A stretch of DNA of 64,000 nt from the NCBI RefSeq assembly GCF_000153485.2, contig NC_018721.1, positions 372,001 through 436,000 of the forward strand. The letters are read 5' to 3'. The notes under the pieces were generated by a model. That model saw only the letters and a list, made by a program, of their open reading frames with translations, searched no databases and was not told where the DNA came from. The stretch comes from Psychroflexus torquis ATCC 700755 (lineage in GTDB: Bacteria > Bacteroidota > Bacteroidia > Flavobacteriales > Flavobacteriaceae). Numbering within the stretch: position 1 is the first letter of the stretch; each line of letters opens with the position of its first letter. Positions 44,887-53,847 of the stretch are shown piece by piece. The translations under genes were made by a program, and so were the position numbers.

Positions 44887-45366
44887 ATGTATCCAGATTT
44901 GTCTCATAAGGCTTATAATTCGATTGGTAGAACTGTGATGTATCAGAAATCAACTTTTTTAGAAAGTGAAAATTTTAAAAATAAAATAAACCTTACTTCA
45001 GATGACGATAATTTACTAACTCAGAATATCAAAAACAAGTCTAAATTCAACTTGTCCCTAAATCCAGAAAGCTTTGTTTTAAGCCAACCAAAAACGACCT
45101 GTAAATTATGTTGTAAACAAATATACTACTCTACCTCAACGTTTTACAATAAATCAAGTCGGCTATTTCTTGGTGAACACTATTTTTCTCAATTTTTATT
45201 TTGGTCGATATTTTTTATACTTTGTTTGAGCAAAGAGTGGATCCCAGTCTTCCTTATATTTGGAATAGCAATTGGTACTAAATCCTTAATAGCAGTTCAA
45301 TTTCAAAAGGTTTTTAAAGTTCCAAAGTCTGTTTTATGGATATGGCCTAACTTTGGGGCGAGTTGA
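44887..45366 (+). CDS. Hypothetical membrane protein with CxxCC motif
   Basis: 159 aa. A hydrophilic N-terminal half is followed by TTCKLCCKQIYYSTSTFYNK, a likely metal-binding cysteine knot, and two membrane helices (about 105-120 and 121-140), ending VPKSVLWIWPNFGAS. Family not recognised. Its TGA overlaps the TTG start of the ECF sigma gene (TTGA), which hints at coupled translation and perhaps a role in controlling the sigma factor, although it does not look like a classic anti-sigma factor. Confidence 0.6.
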   Translation: MYPDLSHKAYNSIGRTVMYQKSTFLESENFKNKINLTSDDDNLLTQNIKNKSKFNLSLNPESFVLSQPKTTCKLCCKQIYYSTSTFYNKSSRLFLGEHYFSQFLFWSIFFILCLSKEWIPVFLIFGIAIGTKSLIAVQFQKVFKVPKSVLWIWPNFGAS

Positions 45367-45980
45367 CTCATTTTAAAAATGAGAATAGGAATAAGCAGAA
45401 TTTTTCAAAAACAAAAAACTTGGCAGTAAAACTAAATATTTCAAACCTTATCGAAAAAGCAAGGTATGGAAATCAAAATGCCTTTAGATCTTTATTGAAT
45501 CACTATTGGGAGGATGTCTATAGATTTCAACTCAAAAGAACTAAAAATGCTTATGAAGCCGAAGAAATTACAGTACAGACTTTTGCTAGGGCTTTCGACA
45601 GAATTGAAACTTATGAAAATGCTTTCAAATTTAAGACTTGGCTCATCACCATCTCTAAGAATATACATATTGACCTCACTAGAAAGCAAAAACTAAAAAC
45701 CTCTGAGATCGACACTAAAAGAGTTTCGCAAATCGCTGATCTTGAACCTACTGTTGAAGATAAAATTATAAAAGAACAAAATTTAAGCAATTTGCTAAGG
45801 CAAATAAAAGAACTTCAACCTCATTATCAAGAGGTTATTGAATTAAGGTTTTTTAAAGAAATGAGCTATAAAGAAATAGCGGAGAAAATAGATCAACCCA
45901 TCACAAACGTGAAAGTGAAATTGTTGAGAGCCAAAAAATTATTAGCTGAAATTATTAACCAAAAGTCAGACCATAGATGA
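45363..45980 (+). CDS. ECF-type RNA polymerase sigma factor
   Basis: A sigma-70 family factor of the ECF group. Region 2 includes YEAEEITVQTFARAFDRIET and FKTWLITISKNIHIDLTRKQ. Region 4 includes LPHYQEV-like LQPHYQEVIELRFFKEMSYK and the helix-turn-helix EIAEKIDQPITNVKVKLLRA. The given start is a TTG at 45363 overlapping the upstream stop (205 aa); another TTG at 45420 would give a more usual N-terminus beginning (M)AVKLNISNLIEKAR. The downstream DUF4174 gene overlaps its end by 4 bp. Confidence 0.92.
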   Translation: MTHFKNENRNKQNFSKTKNLAVKLNISNLIEKARYGNQNAFRSLLNHYWEDVYRFQLKRTKNAYEAEEITVQTFARAFDRIETYENAFKFKTWLITISKNIHIDLTRKQKLKTSEIDTKRVSQIADLEPTVEDKIIKEQNLSNLLRQIKELQPHYQEVIELRFFKEMSYKEIAEKIDQPITNVKVKLLRAKKLLAEIINQKSDHR

Positions 45981-46384
45981 AATTTTTAATAGGTTTTATA
46001 CTCTTTAATTTTATGATGTCATCGCAAGGATTTAACGACAAACGCATTCTAGTTTTAACCGCTAAAGAAATGACTTCTGAAGTGACAGAACAACTAGATA
46101 GATTACAAAAGAATTCTCTGGAAGTCGAAAAACGTAGGCTTGCAATTTTCACACTTATAAACGGAAAGGTAAAAGCTATTATCAATTCTAGCGATAGAAG
46201 CCTTGAGTTTGTTACTAAAAATAAAGATGACTTTACAGAAACCTCAACTCTAACCCTGTATTTGATAGGGTTAGATCAAGGTTTAAAAAACACCTTTAAA
46301 GGATTAGAAAATCCTCAACAGATTTTTAGACACATCGATAACATGCCGATGCGACAAGCCGAAATTAGAATAAACAGAGAGTAA
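45977..46384 (+). CDS. DUF4174 secreted protein
   Basis: 135 aa with a short signal peptide (residues 1-17). The remainder fits DUF4174, a thioredoxin-fold-like family: NDKRILVLTAKEM at the start and FRHIDNMPMRQAEIRINR at the end are diagnostic. No cysteines of a redox CxxC are present. Its ATG overlaps the sigma gene stop (ATGA), so it is co-translated. Function unknown; possibly part of the envelope response run by this sigma factor. Confidence 0.8.
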   Translation: MKFLIGFILFNFMMSSQGFNDKRILVLTAKEMTSEVTEQLDRLQKNSLEVEKRRLAIFTLINGKVKAIINSSDRSLEFVTKNKDDFTETSTLTLYLIGLDQGLKNTFKGLENPQQIFRHIDNMPMRQAEIRINRE

Positions 46385-47335
46385 TTACTTACTTAGGTGA
46401 GTTTTTATATTGGCTAATATTCTAGCTTCAATATCTTCAACTTTGGCTTTGCGAAAAGCTTTTCCTGTAATTTTCTCATACAGCTCAATATACCTCTCGC
46501 TAATAGAGTTAACAATTTGTGGTGTAAGTTCTGGTATCTTCTGACCTTCTTTTCCCTGAAATCCATTTTCCATCAACCATTCTCTCACGAATTCCTTAGA
46601 CAGTTGTTTTTGCTTTTCGCCTTTAGTTTGTCTTTCATTATAGCCTTCTTTATAGAAATATCTGGAGGAATCTGGAGTGTGAATTTCGTCTATCACTACA
46701 ATTTTACCATCAGGGGTTTTACCAAACTCATATTTGGTATCCACTAGAAGTAAACCTCGTTGATCAGCAAGTTGGGATCCACGTTCAAAAAGTTTTAAAG
46801 CGTAATCCTCCAAGACTTTATAGTCTGAATGGCTGACGATGCCTTGGGCTAAAATTTCTTCTTTTGAAATGTCTTGATCGTGATCACCTTGCTCTGCTTT
46901 GGTGGTAGGTGTAAGTATTGGAGAATCAAACTTGTCATTGACTTTCAAACCTTCTTTCAAATTTACTCCACAAAGCTTTCTATTGCCAGCAGTATATTCT
47001 CTAGCGGCATGACCTACAAGATAGTTTCTCACAACCATTTCTACTTTAAAAGTGTCACATTTCACTCCTATACTCACGTTAGGATCGGGAACAGCCTCTA
47101 GCCAATTGGGAACGATATCTTCCGTAGCCTTCAACATCTCTGAAGCTATTTCATTCAAAATCTGACCTTTATAAGGAATTCCTTGAGGTAAAACTACATC
47201 AAAGGCGCTAAGACGATCTGTAGCTACAATCACTATATTATGATCGGCAAGCGTATAGACTTCTCTCACTTTTCCCTTATAGTAATCGACTTGTCCTGGT
47301 AAATTGAATTGGGTTGATAGAAGAGTTGAGCTCAT
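46385..47335 (-). CDS. purC: SAICAR synthase PurC
   Basis: Joins CAIR and aspartate with ATP in purine synthesis, two steps after PurK. 316 aa, the longer form. Visible motifs: [14 protein letters not shown] (ATP site), [29 protein letters not shown] and the C-terminal [14 protein letters not shown]. It lies 3 bp after phoH and is convergent with the DUF4174 gene with no gap between the stops. It is separate from the purKE operon. Confidence 0.97.
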   Translation of the reverse strand: MSSTLLSTQFNLPGQVDYYKGKVREVYTLADHNIVIVATDRLSAFDVVLPQGIPYKGQILNEIASEMLKATEDIVPNWLEAVPDPNVSIGVKCDTFKVEMVVRNYLVGHAAREYTAGNRKLCGVNLKEGLKVNDKFDSPILTPTTKAEQGDHDQDISKEEILAQGIVSHSDYKVLEDYALKLFERGSQLADQRGLLLVDTKYEFGKTPDGKIVVIDEIHTPDSSRYFYKEGYNERQTKGEKQKQLSKEFVREWLMENGFQGKEGQKIPELTPQIVNSISERYIELYEKITGKAFRKAKVEDIEARILANIKTHLSK

Positions 47336-47338
47336 ATT

Positions 47339-48334
47339 TTAGTCTTGATTTTCAATAGCTTTGTAAGCGGAAATTACTTTTTTAACAAGTCGGTGGCGAA
47401 GAACATCTTTATCATCGAGATAAATCATTCCTACCCCTTTGACATCTTTTAAGACCAAAAGAGCCTCTTTAAGCCCAGAAATAGATCGTTTGGGGAGATC
47501 CACTTGCCCTGGATCACCTGTAATCATAAATTTAGCATTCTTACCCATTCGTGTCAGAAACATCTTCATCTGTGGATGGGTGGTGTTTTGAGCTTCGTCC
47601 AATATTACAAATGCATTATCTAAGGTTCGCCCTCTCATAAATGCCAAAGGTGCAATTTGAATAGTTCCCTTTTCAATATAGCTTTCCAACTTTTCTGGAG
47701 CAATCATGTCCCTTAATGCATCGTAAAGTGGTTGCATATATGGATCTAGTTTCTCCCTTAAATCCCCGGGTAAAAACCCTAACTTTTCACCAGCTTCAAC
47801 TGCTGGGCGAGTTAAAATAATTCTTCGAACTTGTTTATTCTTCAGTGCTTGAACCGCTAAAGCAACTCCCGTATAAGTTTTGCCAGTACCCGCTGGACCA
47901 ACGGCAAACACCATATCGTTGGTATTCATCAACTCTACCAGTTTTCTTTGATTGGCAGTTTGAGCTTTTATAAGACGACCACCAATACCATGGACAAGAA
48001 CAGCTCCAGAAGTTATAGGAGCATCATAATCTGCTTTAGACTGACTTGTCAAAATACTTTCGATAGCATTTTCATCTAAGGAATTAAATTTTGAAAAGTG
48101 ATCGATCAACATTTCAAAACGCTGTTCGAATTCTTCTAAACGCTCGTCTTCACCAAAGACTTTTATTTTATTACCTCGCGCTACAAATTTAAGCTGAGGA
48201 TAATATTTTTTAATCAGTTCAATATTCGAATTGTGGTGTCCAAAAAATTCTCTTGGATTAATTTCTGAGAGTTCTAAAATTAGTTCATTCAAAAGCGGTA
48301 ATTTTTGGTTAAAAATAATAGATTCGCATAGCAA
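47339..48334 (-). CDS. PhoH-like ATPase
   Basis: A PhoH-family protein with an N-terminal KH-like segment and a nucleotide-binding domain: Walker A is FAVGPAGTGKTYTGVAL, followed by RRIILTRPAVEAGEKLGFLP and FVILDEAQNTTHPQMKMFLT (Walker B). PhoH proteins associate with RNA metabolism. The 331-aa reading uses a TTG at 48334; a second TTG at 48292 (then NELILELSEINPREFFG) gives the N-terminus I recall for flavobacterial members, so the true start may be there. purC follows by 3 bp. Confidence 0.93.
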   Translation of the reverse strand: MLCESIIFNQKLPLLNELILELSEINPREFFGHHNSNIELIKKYYPQLKFVARGNKIKVFGEDERLEEFEQRFEMLIDHFSKFNSLDENAIESILTSQSKADYDAPITSGAVLVHGIGGRLIKAQTANQRKLVELMNTNDMVFAVGPAGTGKTYTGVALAVQALKNKQVRRIILTRPAVEAGEKLGFLPGDLREKLDPYMQPLYDALRDMIAPEKLESYIEKGTIQIAPLAFMRGRTLDNAFVILDEAQNTTHPQMKMFLTRMGKNAKFMITGDPGQVDLPKRSISGLKEALLVLKDVKGVGMIYLDDKDVLRHRLVKKVISAYKAIENQD

Positions 48335-48387
48335 ATTTACGCATTTTTTTGGCGAAATTTAGCTTCAAAATATTAACTGTGTATTAA

Positions 48388-49218
48388 ATGCCCATTATAA
48401 CTTTAACTACCGATTTTGGCTTAAAAGATCATTCAGTGGCTGCTGTAAAGGGTGCCTTGCTATGCAAATTGAAACAACCTCAAATCGTAGATATCTCTCA
48501 CGATATTTCTCCTTTTAATTATACCGAAGCAGCTTACATCATCAAAAATGCTTATCATAATTTTCCAGAAAACACCATCCATATCATCGGGGTAGATTCA
48601 GAATTAACTCCTGAGAATAAGCATCTCGCTATTTATTTAGATGGCCATTATTTTATTTGTGCTAATAACGGAATTCTATCCTTGATTTCTTCAGAAATTA
48701 AACCTGACAAGATTGTAGAGATTAATATTCATGATACCCTAGAAAAGAAATTTAGTGTTTTAGATGTTTTTGTAAGTGTTGCAGCTCATATTTGTAGAGG
48801 CGGAGATTTGGATGTGATTGGCAAACCTATCCTTAGTATGCAAGAACTCATTTATGTAAAGCCCTCTGTTAATCAACAAGAAAACCAAATCATAGGTCAT
48901 GTAATTTATATTGATAATTTCGGAAATGTAGTTTCTAACATAAGTCAAAAATTGTTCAATACCGTTGGCAAAGGAAGAGAGTTTATTATTTCTGCTAGGT
49001 CTACGAAATTTCATAAGGTATATAAGAATTACTCAAAGGCAATTAATTATGATATCCCTAAAGAAAAAAGAGAAATGGAAGGAAAAAAACTAGCCTTGTT
49101 CAATTCATCAGCCTTTCTAGAATTAGCGATTTATAAGAGTAACCCGTTAAGTGTGGGTTCTGCTGCAAGTTTATTTGGTTTGAAATATTTGGATACCCTC
49201 ACCGTTAAATTTTTATAA
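48388..49218 (+). CDS. S-adenosylmethionine hydrolase (DUF62 family)
   Basis: 276 aa, of the SAM hydroxide adenosyltransferase family related to fluorinase. The N-terminus ITLTTDFGLKDHSVAAVKG contains the conserved aspartate, with DISHDISPFN and ANNGILSLI following. The C-terminal domain has IYIDNFGNVVSNIS. Characterised members convert SAM and water to adenosine and methionine; the physiological reason is unclear. It begins a plus-strand run continuing with an ABM-domain protein and gldF-gldG, 1-2 bp apart. Confidence 0.92.
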   Translation: MPIITLTTDFGLKDHSVAAVKGALLCKLKQPQIVDISHDISPFNYTEAAYIIKNAYHNFPENTIHIIGVDSELTPENKHLAIYLDGHYFICANNGILSLISSEIKPDKIVEINIHDTLEKKFSVLDVFVSVAAHICRGGDLDVIGKPILSMQELIYVKPSVNQQENQIIGHVIYIDNFGNVVSNISQKLFNTVGKGREFIISARSTKFHKVYKNYSKAINYDIPKEKREMEGKKLALFNSSAFLELAIYKSNPLSVGSAASLFGLKYLDTLTVKFL

Positions 49219-49219
49219 C

Positions 49220-49516
49220 ATGCTCGTAAGAATTGTGAAGATGAAATTTAAGGAAGAAGCTGTTGAAAAATTTCAGGAGTTATTTCAAAATAGCAAAGAA
49301 AAAATCCGCCATTTTGAAGGTTGTCAACGGTTAGAGCTTTACCAAGATCAAAAAGACAGTTCTCAATTTTTTACCTATAGTTATTGGCTTTCCGAAGAGC
49401 ATCTAAATAACTACCGCAACTCCCCTTTGTTTGCTGAAGTATGGAAAGCGACCAAAGCAGGGTTTTCTGAAAAAGCACAAGCTTGGAGCTTGGATAAACT
49501 CGTAGAATTAGACTAA
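49220..49516 (+). CDS. Antibiotic biosynthesis monooxygenase (ABM) domain protein
   Basis: 98 aa, a small ferredoxin-like-fold ABM protein. MLVRIVKMKFKEEAVEKFQE and the central FEGCQRLELYQDQKD are the usual pattern, with FFTYSYWLSEEHLNNYRNSP after it. Members are quinol monooxygenases or heme-related enzymes, but many are of unknown role. It lies 1 bp after the SAM hydrolase and 1 bp before gldF. Confidence 0.85.
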   Translation: MLVRIVKMKFKEEAVEKFQELFQNSKEKIRHFEGCQRLELYQDQKDSSQFFTYSYWLSEEHLNNYRNSPLFAEVWKATKAGFSEKAQAWSLDKLVELD

Positions 49517-49517
49517 T

Positions 49518-50249
49518 ATGCTAGCCATTTTTCTTAAAGAATTCAATAGTTTTTTTTCCTCAGCTATAGGCTTTGTTGTCGCTGGGCTATTTCTGCTAGC
49601 GACAGGAGTTTTGGTATGGGTCTTGCCTGGAAGTTTTAATATTTTTGACCAAGGGTATGCTAATCTTACACCTTTTTTTGAAGTTTTACCTTGGATTTTC
49701 TGTGTATTGATTCCTGCGATTTGTATGCGGAGTTTTTCTGAAGAAAAAAAACAAGGCACTTTAGAGCTTTTGTTGACCAAACCTATTTCTATAAATCAAC
49801 TTATTGCTGGTAAATTTTTGGGTAGCTTTTCATTGAGTGTCATAGCTTTACTTCCTACTTTATTCTACATCATCAGCATTTCAGCATTATCAGCTGAGGG
49901 AGTACAGGTTGATTATGGAGTTATTTTTAGTTCTTATGTTGGAGTTTTTCTCCTCATGTCTTGTTTTACGTCCATAGGGACTTTTGCGTCTTGCCTCACC
50001 GATAACTCGTTGATTGCTTTTGTTATCGGTACATTTTTAAGCGTGTTGTTGTATTTCGGATCAGTGGGTGTTAGCTCAATTCCACTTTGGGACTCTCAAT
50101 TATATACATTGGAATATTTTAGTCTAAGCCATCATTTCCAAAGTATCTCAAGAGGCATTTTGGACAGTAGAAATCTTATTTATTTTATAAGTATTAGCCT
50201 TTTCTTCTTAGTGCTTACCCACTTACAACTAAAATCTAATTTGAAATGA
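49518..50249 (+). CDS. gldF: GldF: gliding-associated ABC transporter permease
   Basis: 243 aa with six membrane helices, of the ABC-2 permease type. MLAIFLKEFNSFFSSAIGFV is the usual opening, and RSFSEEKKQGTLELLLTKPI the cytoplasmic loop signature. In Flavobacterium johnsoniae GldF, GldG and the ATPase GldA form an ABC transporter associated with gliding. gldA is not in this window. The gene overlaps gldG by 4 bp (ATGA). Confidence 0.95.
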   Translation: MLAIFLKEFNSFFSSAIGFVVAGLFLLATGVLVWVLPGSFNIFDQGYANLTPFFEVLPWIFCVLIPAICMRSFSEEKKQGTLELLLTKPISINQLIAGKFLGSFSLSVIALLPTLFYIISISALSAEGVQVDYGVIFSSYVGVFLLMSCFTSIGTFASCLTDNSLIAFVIGTFLSVLLYFGSVGVSSIPLWDSQLYTLEYFSLSHHFQSISRGILDSRNLIYFISISLFFLVLTHLQLKSNLK

Positions 50250-51919
50250 AGTTAAACGCTAGCCACAAAAAAGCCTTAGGAATTATTGTTCTGCTTGTGT
50301 TTATCAATCTAGTAGCCACTCAATTTTTTAAGCGCGTAGATTTCACTTCAGATGGTCGCTATACCTTAACGGAATCTTCTCTTGATTTGGTTAAAACCAT
50401 AGATAAGCCTGTACTTATCAAAGTTTTTCTAACGGGTGATCTCCCTTCAGAATTTAAAAGACTCCAAACTGAAGCCCGCTATATTCTGGAGGAATTTAAA
50501 GCCTATAATAGCAATATAAAATTTGAATTTGTCGATCCGCTTGAAGGCGACCTAGATGCTATGGAGGTGGCTAATCAATTTTATGAGAATGGCATGTCGC
50601 CGGAGTCTCTCAATATTCGTGAAAATGGAACATTGACTGAACGCCTTATCTTTCCATGGGCAATGGCAGAGTATGGAGGTATGCAAATTCCCATACAACT
50701 CTTACAAAAAACACTCACGCAAAGCAATTCTGAAATGATCCAAAGGTCAGTTCAGAATTTAGAATACGCCTTTATCGATGGAATGACGAAGTTGAGTAGA
50801 GAGCGAACCAAAAAAATAGCGATCATTAAAGGTCAGGGTGAGCTTGCAGATAGATATCTAGCAGATTTTCTATCTACACTTAAAGACTATTATCTTATAG
50901 CACCATTCACTTTAGATTCTGTAAACACCTCCCCGCAAAAAACATTGGACGTTCTAAATACGTACGATTTAATTATTGATGCTAAGCCTACCAGAGCATT
51001 TACAGACGAGAAGAATTACCTCTTAGATCAATACCTCATGAATGGAGGGAAAGCTATATGGCTTACGGAACAGGTCATTGCAGAAAAAGATAGTCTCTAC
51101 AGAGCTTCCAAAAAAACAGTGGCTTTTCCTAGAAACTTAAACTTGTACAGCCTATTTTTTAGATATGGAGTACGCATCAATCCGCAATTGGTCAACGACC
51201 TTTACTCTGCTCCTATTGTTTTAGCCTCTGGCAGTGGTAACTCTACCCAACTGACAAGGTTTCCATGGTTTTATGACCCTTTAGGCAATCCTGCTGACAA
51301 CCATCCTATTACAGAGAATTTAAGTCCTGTAAAATTTGAATTTGCAAACCCAATAGACACTTTAGAGTCAAATCTCAATAAAACAATCTTACTGGAAAGT
51401 TCAAATCTATCACGAGTGATTGGAACTCCCTTTGAAGTTACTTTGGATGAGATTACAAAAGAACCTGACCCAAGATTATACACCACAGGTCATTTTCCAC
51501 TAGCAGTACTCGTAGAGGGTGAATTCAACTCTGCTTTTAAATCTAAACTAAAGCCTTTCACTCTTCAATCTCCTAAAGACAAAAGCCCACAGACTCAGCA
51601 AGTATTTATTTCTGATGGTGACCTTATTAAAAATCAGTTGGAATCTGGAAAACCTTTAGAATTGGGCTTCGACAGATACACTGGACTTACTTACGGAAAC
51701 AAAACCTTTCTACTGAATGTGGTTAATTATCTATTAGGAGATGAAAGTTTAGTAAAAACACGAAGTAAGTCTATACGCCTAGATGAAATGAATCACGAAG
51801 AAATAGAGTCTACTAAATTGAAATGGCAACTTTTTAATGTGATAGTCCCTATGTTAAGCATTATTGCTTTTGGACTGGTTGTAGTGTATTGGAGAAAAAA
51901 GAAATATAAAAGCTATTAA
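50246..51919 (+). CDS. gldG: GldG: gliding-associated ABC transporter component
   Basis: 557 aa. A membrane helix near residues 9-27, a long extracytoplasmic part and a C-terminal helix (about 528-548) followed by basic residues. The N-terminal FKRVDFTSDGRYTLTESSLD and VLIKVFLTGDLPSEFKRLQ are characteristic of GldG/DUF4350-like ABC auxiliary proteins. It overlaps gldF and completes this unit. Its stop overlaps the end of a minus-strand pseudogene. Confidence 0.95.
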   Translation: MKLNASHKKALGIIVLLVFINLVATQFFKRVDFTSDGRYTLTESSLDLVKTIDKPVLIKVFLTGDLPSEFKRLQTEARYILEEFKAYNSNIKFEFVDPLEGDLDAMEVANQFYENGMSPESLNIRENGTLTERLIFPWAMAEYGGMQIPIQLLQKTLTQSNSEMIQRSVQNLEYAFIDGMTKLSRERTKKIAIIKGQGELADRYLADFLSTLKDYYLIAPFTLDSVNTSPQKTLDVLNTYDLIIDAKPTRAFTDEKNYLLDQYLMNGGKAIWLTEQVIAEKDSLYRASKKTVAFPRNLNLYSLFFRYGVRINPQLVNDLYSAPIVLASGSGNSTQLTRFPWFYDPLGNPADNHPITENLSPVKFEFANPIDTLESNLNKTILLESSNLSRVIGTPFEVTLDEITKEPDPRLYTTGHFPLAVLVEGEFNSAFKSKLKPFTLQSPKDKSPQTQQVFISDGDLIKNQLESGKPLELGFDRYTGLTYGNKTFLLNVVNYLLGDESLVKTRSKSIRLDEMNHEEIESTKLKWQLFNVIVPMLSIIAFGLVVVYWRKKKYKSY

Positions 51920-52131
51920 TGTTTGAATTTATATTTGCTTCTGTTAAGCCTTAAATAAATTACTAATAGAGTTCTCAAAGAATTGACTAGGGCTAAGACA
52001 ATAAACCAACCGATTTGTTTTATTCTTAAAGGCTGTCATAAAGCAATGAGTTTTAATATGGCATCACCAACTGCGAAAAAAAGAACTAGTCCTAAAAAGA
52101 ATACATAATCGTCGAAGGAAGTTGTGTTCAT
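51916..52131 (-). pseudogene. DUF5652-like small membrane protein with internal TGA
   Basis: A 71-residue frame broken by one TGA at 52038-52036. Read through, it gives YVFFLGLVLFFAVGDAILKL, IAL, stop, QPLRIKQIGWFIVLALVNSL and a basic tail. DUF5652 proteins have two helices separated by W-(K/Q)A...GWF, and the TGA stands exactly at the expected tryptophan (TGG). The usual G-I-L-P after the asparagine is also lost, so the copy is decayed. It fills the 317-bp gap between gldG and folP. Confidence 0.65.
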
Positions 52132-52223
52132 GTTAATAGATTTTAAGGATCTAATTTTATATAAAACAAAAAATAATCTGCATTTATATTAAAAAAGTAA
52201 AACTAGGATGAGAATAAAATATT

Positions 52224-52231
52224 TAAATTTG
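52224..52231 (+). promoter_or_regulatory. Candidate -7 element for folP-cdaA
   Basis: TAAATTTG fits TAnnTTTG and ends five bases before the folP ATG at 52237. As at purK, use of this box would give an almost leaderless transcript. Confidence 0.25.
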
Positions 52232-52236
52232 TCGAT

Positions 52237-53064
52237 ATGACCATCAATTGCAAAGGACGTTTACTCGATTTATCTACCCCTAAAGTTATGGGTGTACTCA
52301 ATTTAACTCCCGATTCTTTTTATGACGGAGGCAAATTCAAAAATGACAAAGAAGCTTTAGAGCAAGTAGAAAAAAATATTCAAGACGGGATGGATATTTT
52401 AGACATTGGAGCTTATAGCTCAAGACCTGGAGCAGACCACATCAGTGAAGAAGAAGAATTAAAGAGGCAGAGTTCAGTTTTACAACAAATTACCAAAGAA
52501 TTTCCAGACCTTATTATTTCCATAGACACTTTCAGAAGCGAAGTTGCTAAAGCAAGTATAGACCAAGGTGCTCATATCATTAACGATATTTCTGCTGGAA
52601 ATCTAGATGCTAACATGATGGATTTCATAGCAGATTCTCAAGTTCCTTATATTATGATGCATATGAGAGGTACGCCGCAAACCATGAAAAGCATGACCTC
52701 TTATAAACATCTGGTCACCGACATAATTTCTTATTTTTCGAAAAAAGTTTTAGAAGCAAGAGCTAAAGGAATTAATGATCTTCTTATAGATCCAGGATTT
52801 GGTTTCGCAAAAACCATAGATCAAAACTTTGAGCTATTAAATCACCTTAAAGCCTTAAAGAGCTTGAACCTACCTATACTTTCTGGAATTTCTAGAAAAT
52901 CTACAATCTACAAAACATTGAATATCGATGCTAAAGAAGCCTTAAACGGAACAACTGCCCTCAACATGGTCGCTCTTATGAATGGAAGTTCTATCTTAAG
53001 GGTTCATGATGTGTTGGAAGCTAAGCAATGCATTACCTTGTACCAAAAATTAATCGAGAATTAA
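52237..53064 (+). CDS. folP: Dihydropteroate synthase
   Basis: Makes dihydropteroate from p-aminobenzoate and the pterin pyrophosphate in folate synthesis; target of sulfonamides. 275 aa. VMGVLNLTPDSFYDGGKF is signature 1, DILDIGAYSSRPGA signature 2, with SIDTFRSEVA, LIDPGFGFAKT and SGISRKSTI (loop 7) following. It is followed 6 bp later by the diadenylate cyclase gene, a pairing common in Bacteroidota. Confidence 0.97.
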   Translation: MTINCKGRLLDLSTPKVMGVLNLTPDSFYDGGKFKNDKEALEQVEKNIQDGMDILDIGAYSSRPGADHISEEEELKRQSSVLQQITKEFPDLIISIDTFRSEVAKASIDQGAHIINDISAGNLDANMMDFIADSQVPYIMMHMRGTPQTMKSMTSYKHLVTDIISYFSKKVLEARAKGINDLLIDPGFGFAKTIDQNFELLNHLKALKSLNLPILSGISRKSTIYKTLNIDAKEALNGTTALNMVALMNGSSILRVHDVLEAKQCITLYQKLIEN

Positions 53065-53070
53065 ATTTTT

Positions 53071-53847
53071 ATGGCCTTAGATTTTTTAGACTTTAGAGTT
53101 TTAGACATCCTAGATATTCTACTGGTAGCCGTTTTGCTATATTATATCTATAAGCTTGTAAAAGGCTCTGCAGCGATTAATATCTTTATAGGAATTGTTA
53201 TCATTTACTTGATCTGGAAACTAACTCAGCTCCTACAAATGGAGATGCTAAGTAGTGTTTTAGGAGAATTTATAGGGGTTGGGATGTTTGCCTTAATAGT
53301 GGTCTTTCAGCAGGAAATAAGAAAATTTTTATTGATGATTGGCTCAACCAACTTTAGCAGTAAAAACAACTGGTTTCAACTTAAATTCTCCAATCGAGAA
53401 AACAAAACGCTCAATTATGTAGACATTATTGTCGAAACTTGTAAAAAATTAGGAAGTACCCAAACTGGTGCCTTAATCGTCATTAAAAGGAATACAAAAC
53501 TAGATTTTGTAAAAAATACTGGAGATACTATGGACATCAAAGTAAACCGTCCTATTATCGAATCCATTTTTTATAAAAACAGCACATTGCATGATGGAGC
53601 TATTATAATCGAAGATGGAAGAATCACGGCAACACGTGTGATCTTACCAGTCTCCAACGACAGAGATATACCTCTAAGGTTTGGATTGCGTCACAGAGCC
53701 GCTGTAGGCATAAGTGAAAAAACTGATGCTGTTGCCTTGGTCGTAAGCGAAGAAACTGGACAGATTTCTTATTTAAAAAACGGAGAATTCAATATTTTCG
53801 ATGATTTTGAAAATCTGGCAGAACAAATTAAAATGGACTTGAGTTAA
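53071..53847 (+). CDS. cdaA: Diadenylate cyclase CdaA
   Basis: A membrane enzyme that makes the second messenger c-di-AMP. 258 aa; three N-terminal helices (about 14-85) and then a DisA_N catalytic domain with the DGA motif at 175-177 (STLHDGAIIIEDG) and RHR at 207-209 (GLRHRAAVGIS). The domain layout is that of CdaA rather than DisA. Regulators CdaR and phosphodiesterases are not adjacent. It ends overlapping the convergent ABC transporter gene by 4 bp. Confidence 0.95.
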   Translation: MALDFLDFRVLDILDILLVAVLLYYIYKLVKGSAAINIFIGIVIIYLIWKLTQLLQMEMLSSVLGEFIGVGMFALIVVFQQEIRKFLLMIGSTNFSSKNNWFQLKFSNRENKTLNYVDIIVETCKKLGSTQTGALIVIKRNTKLDFVKNTGDTMDIKVNRPIIESIFYKNSTLHDGAIIIEDGRITATRVILPVSNDRDIPLRFGLRHRAAVGISEKTDAVALVVSEETGQISYLKNGEFNIFDDFENLAEQIKMDLS

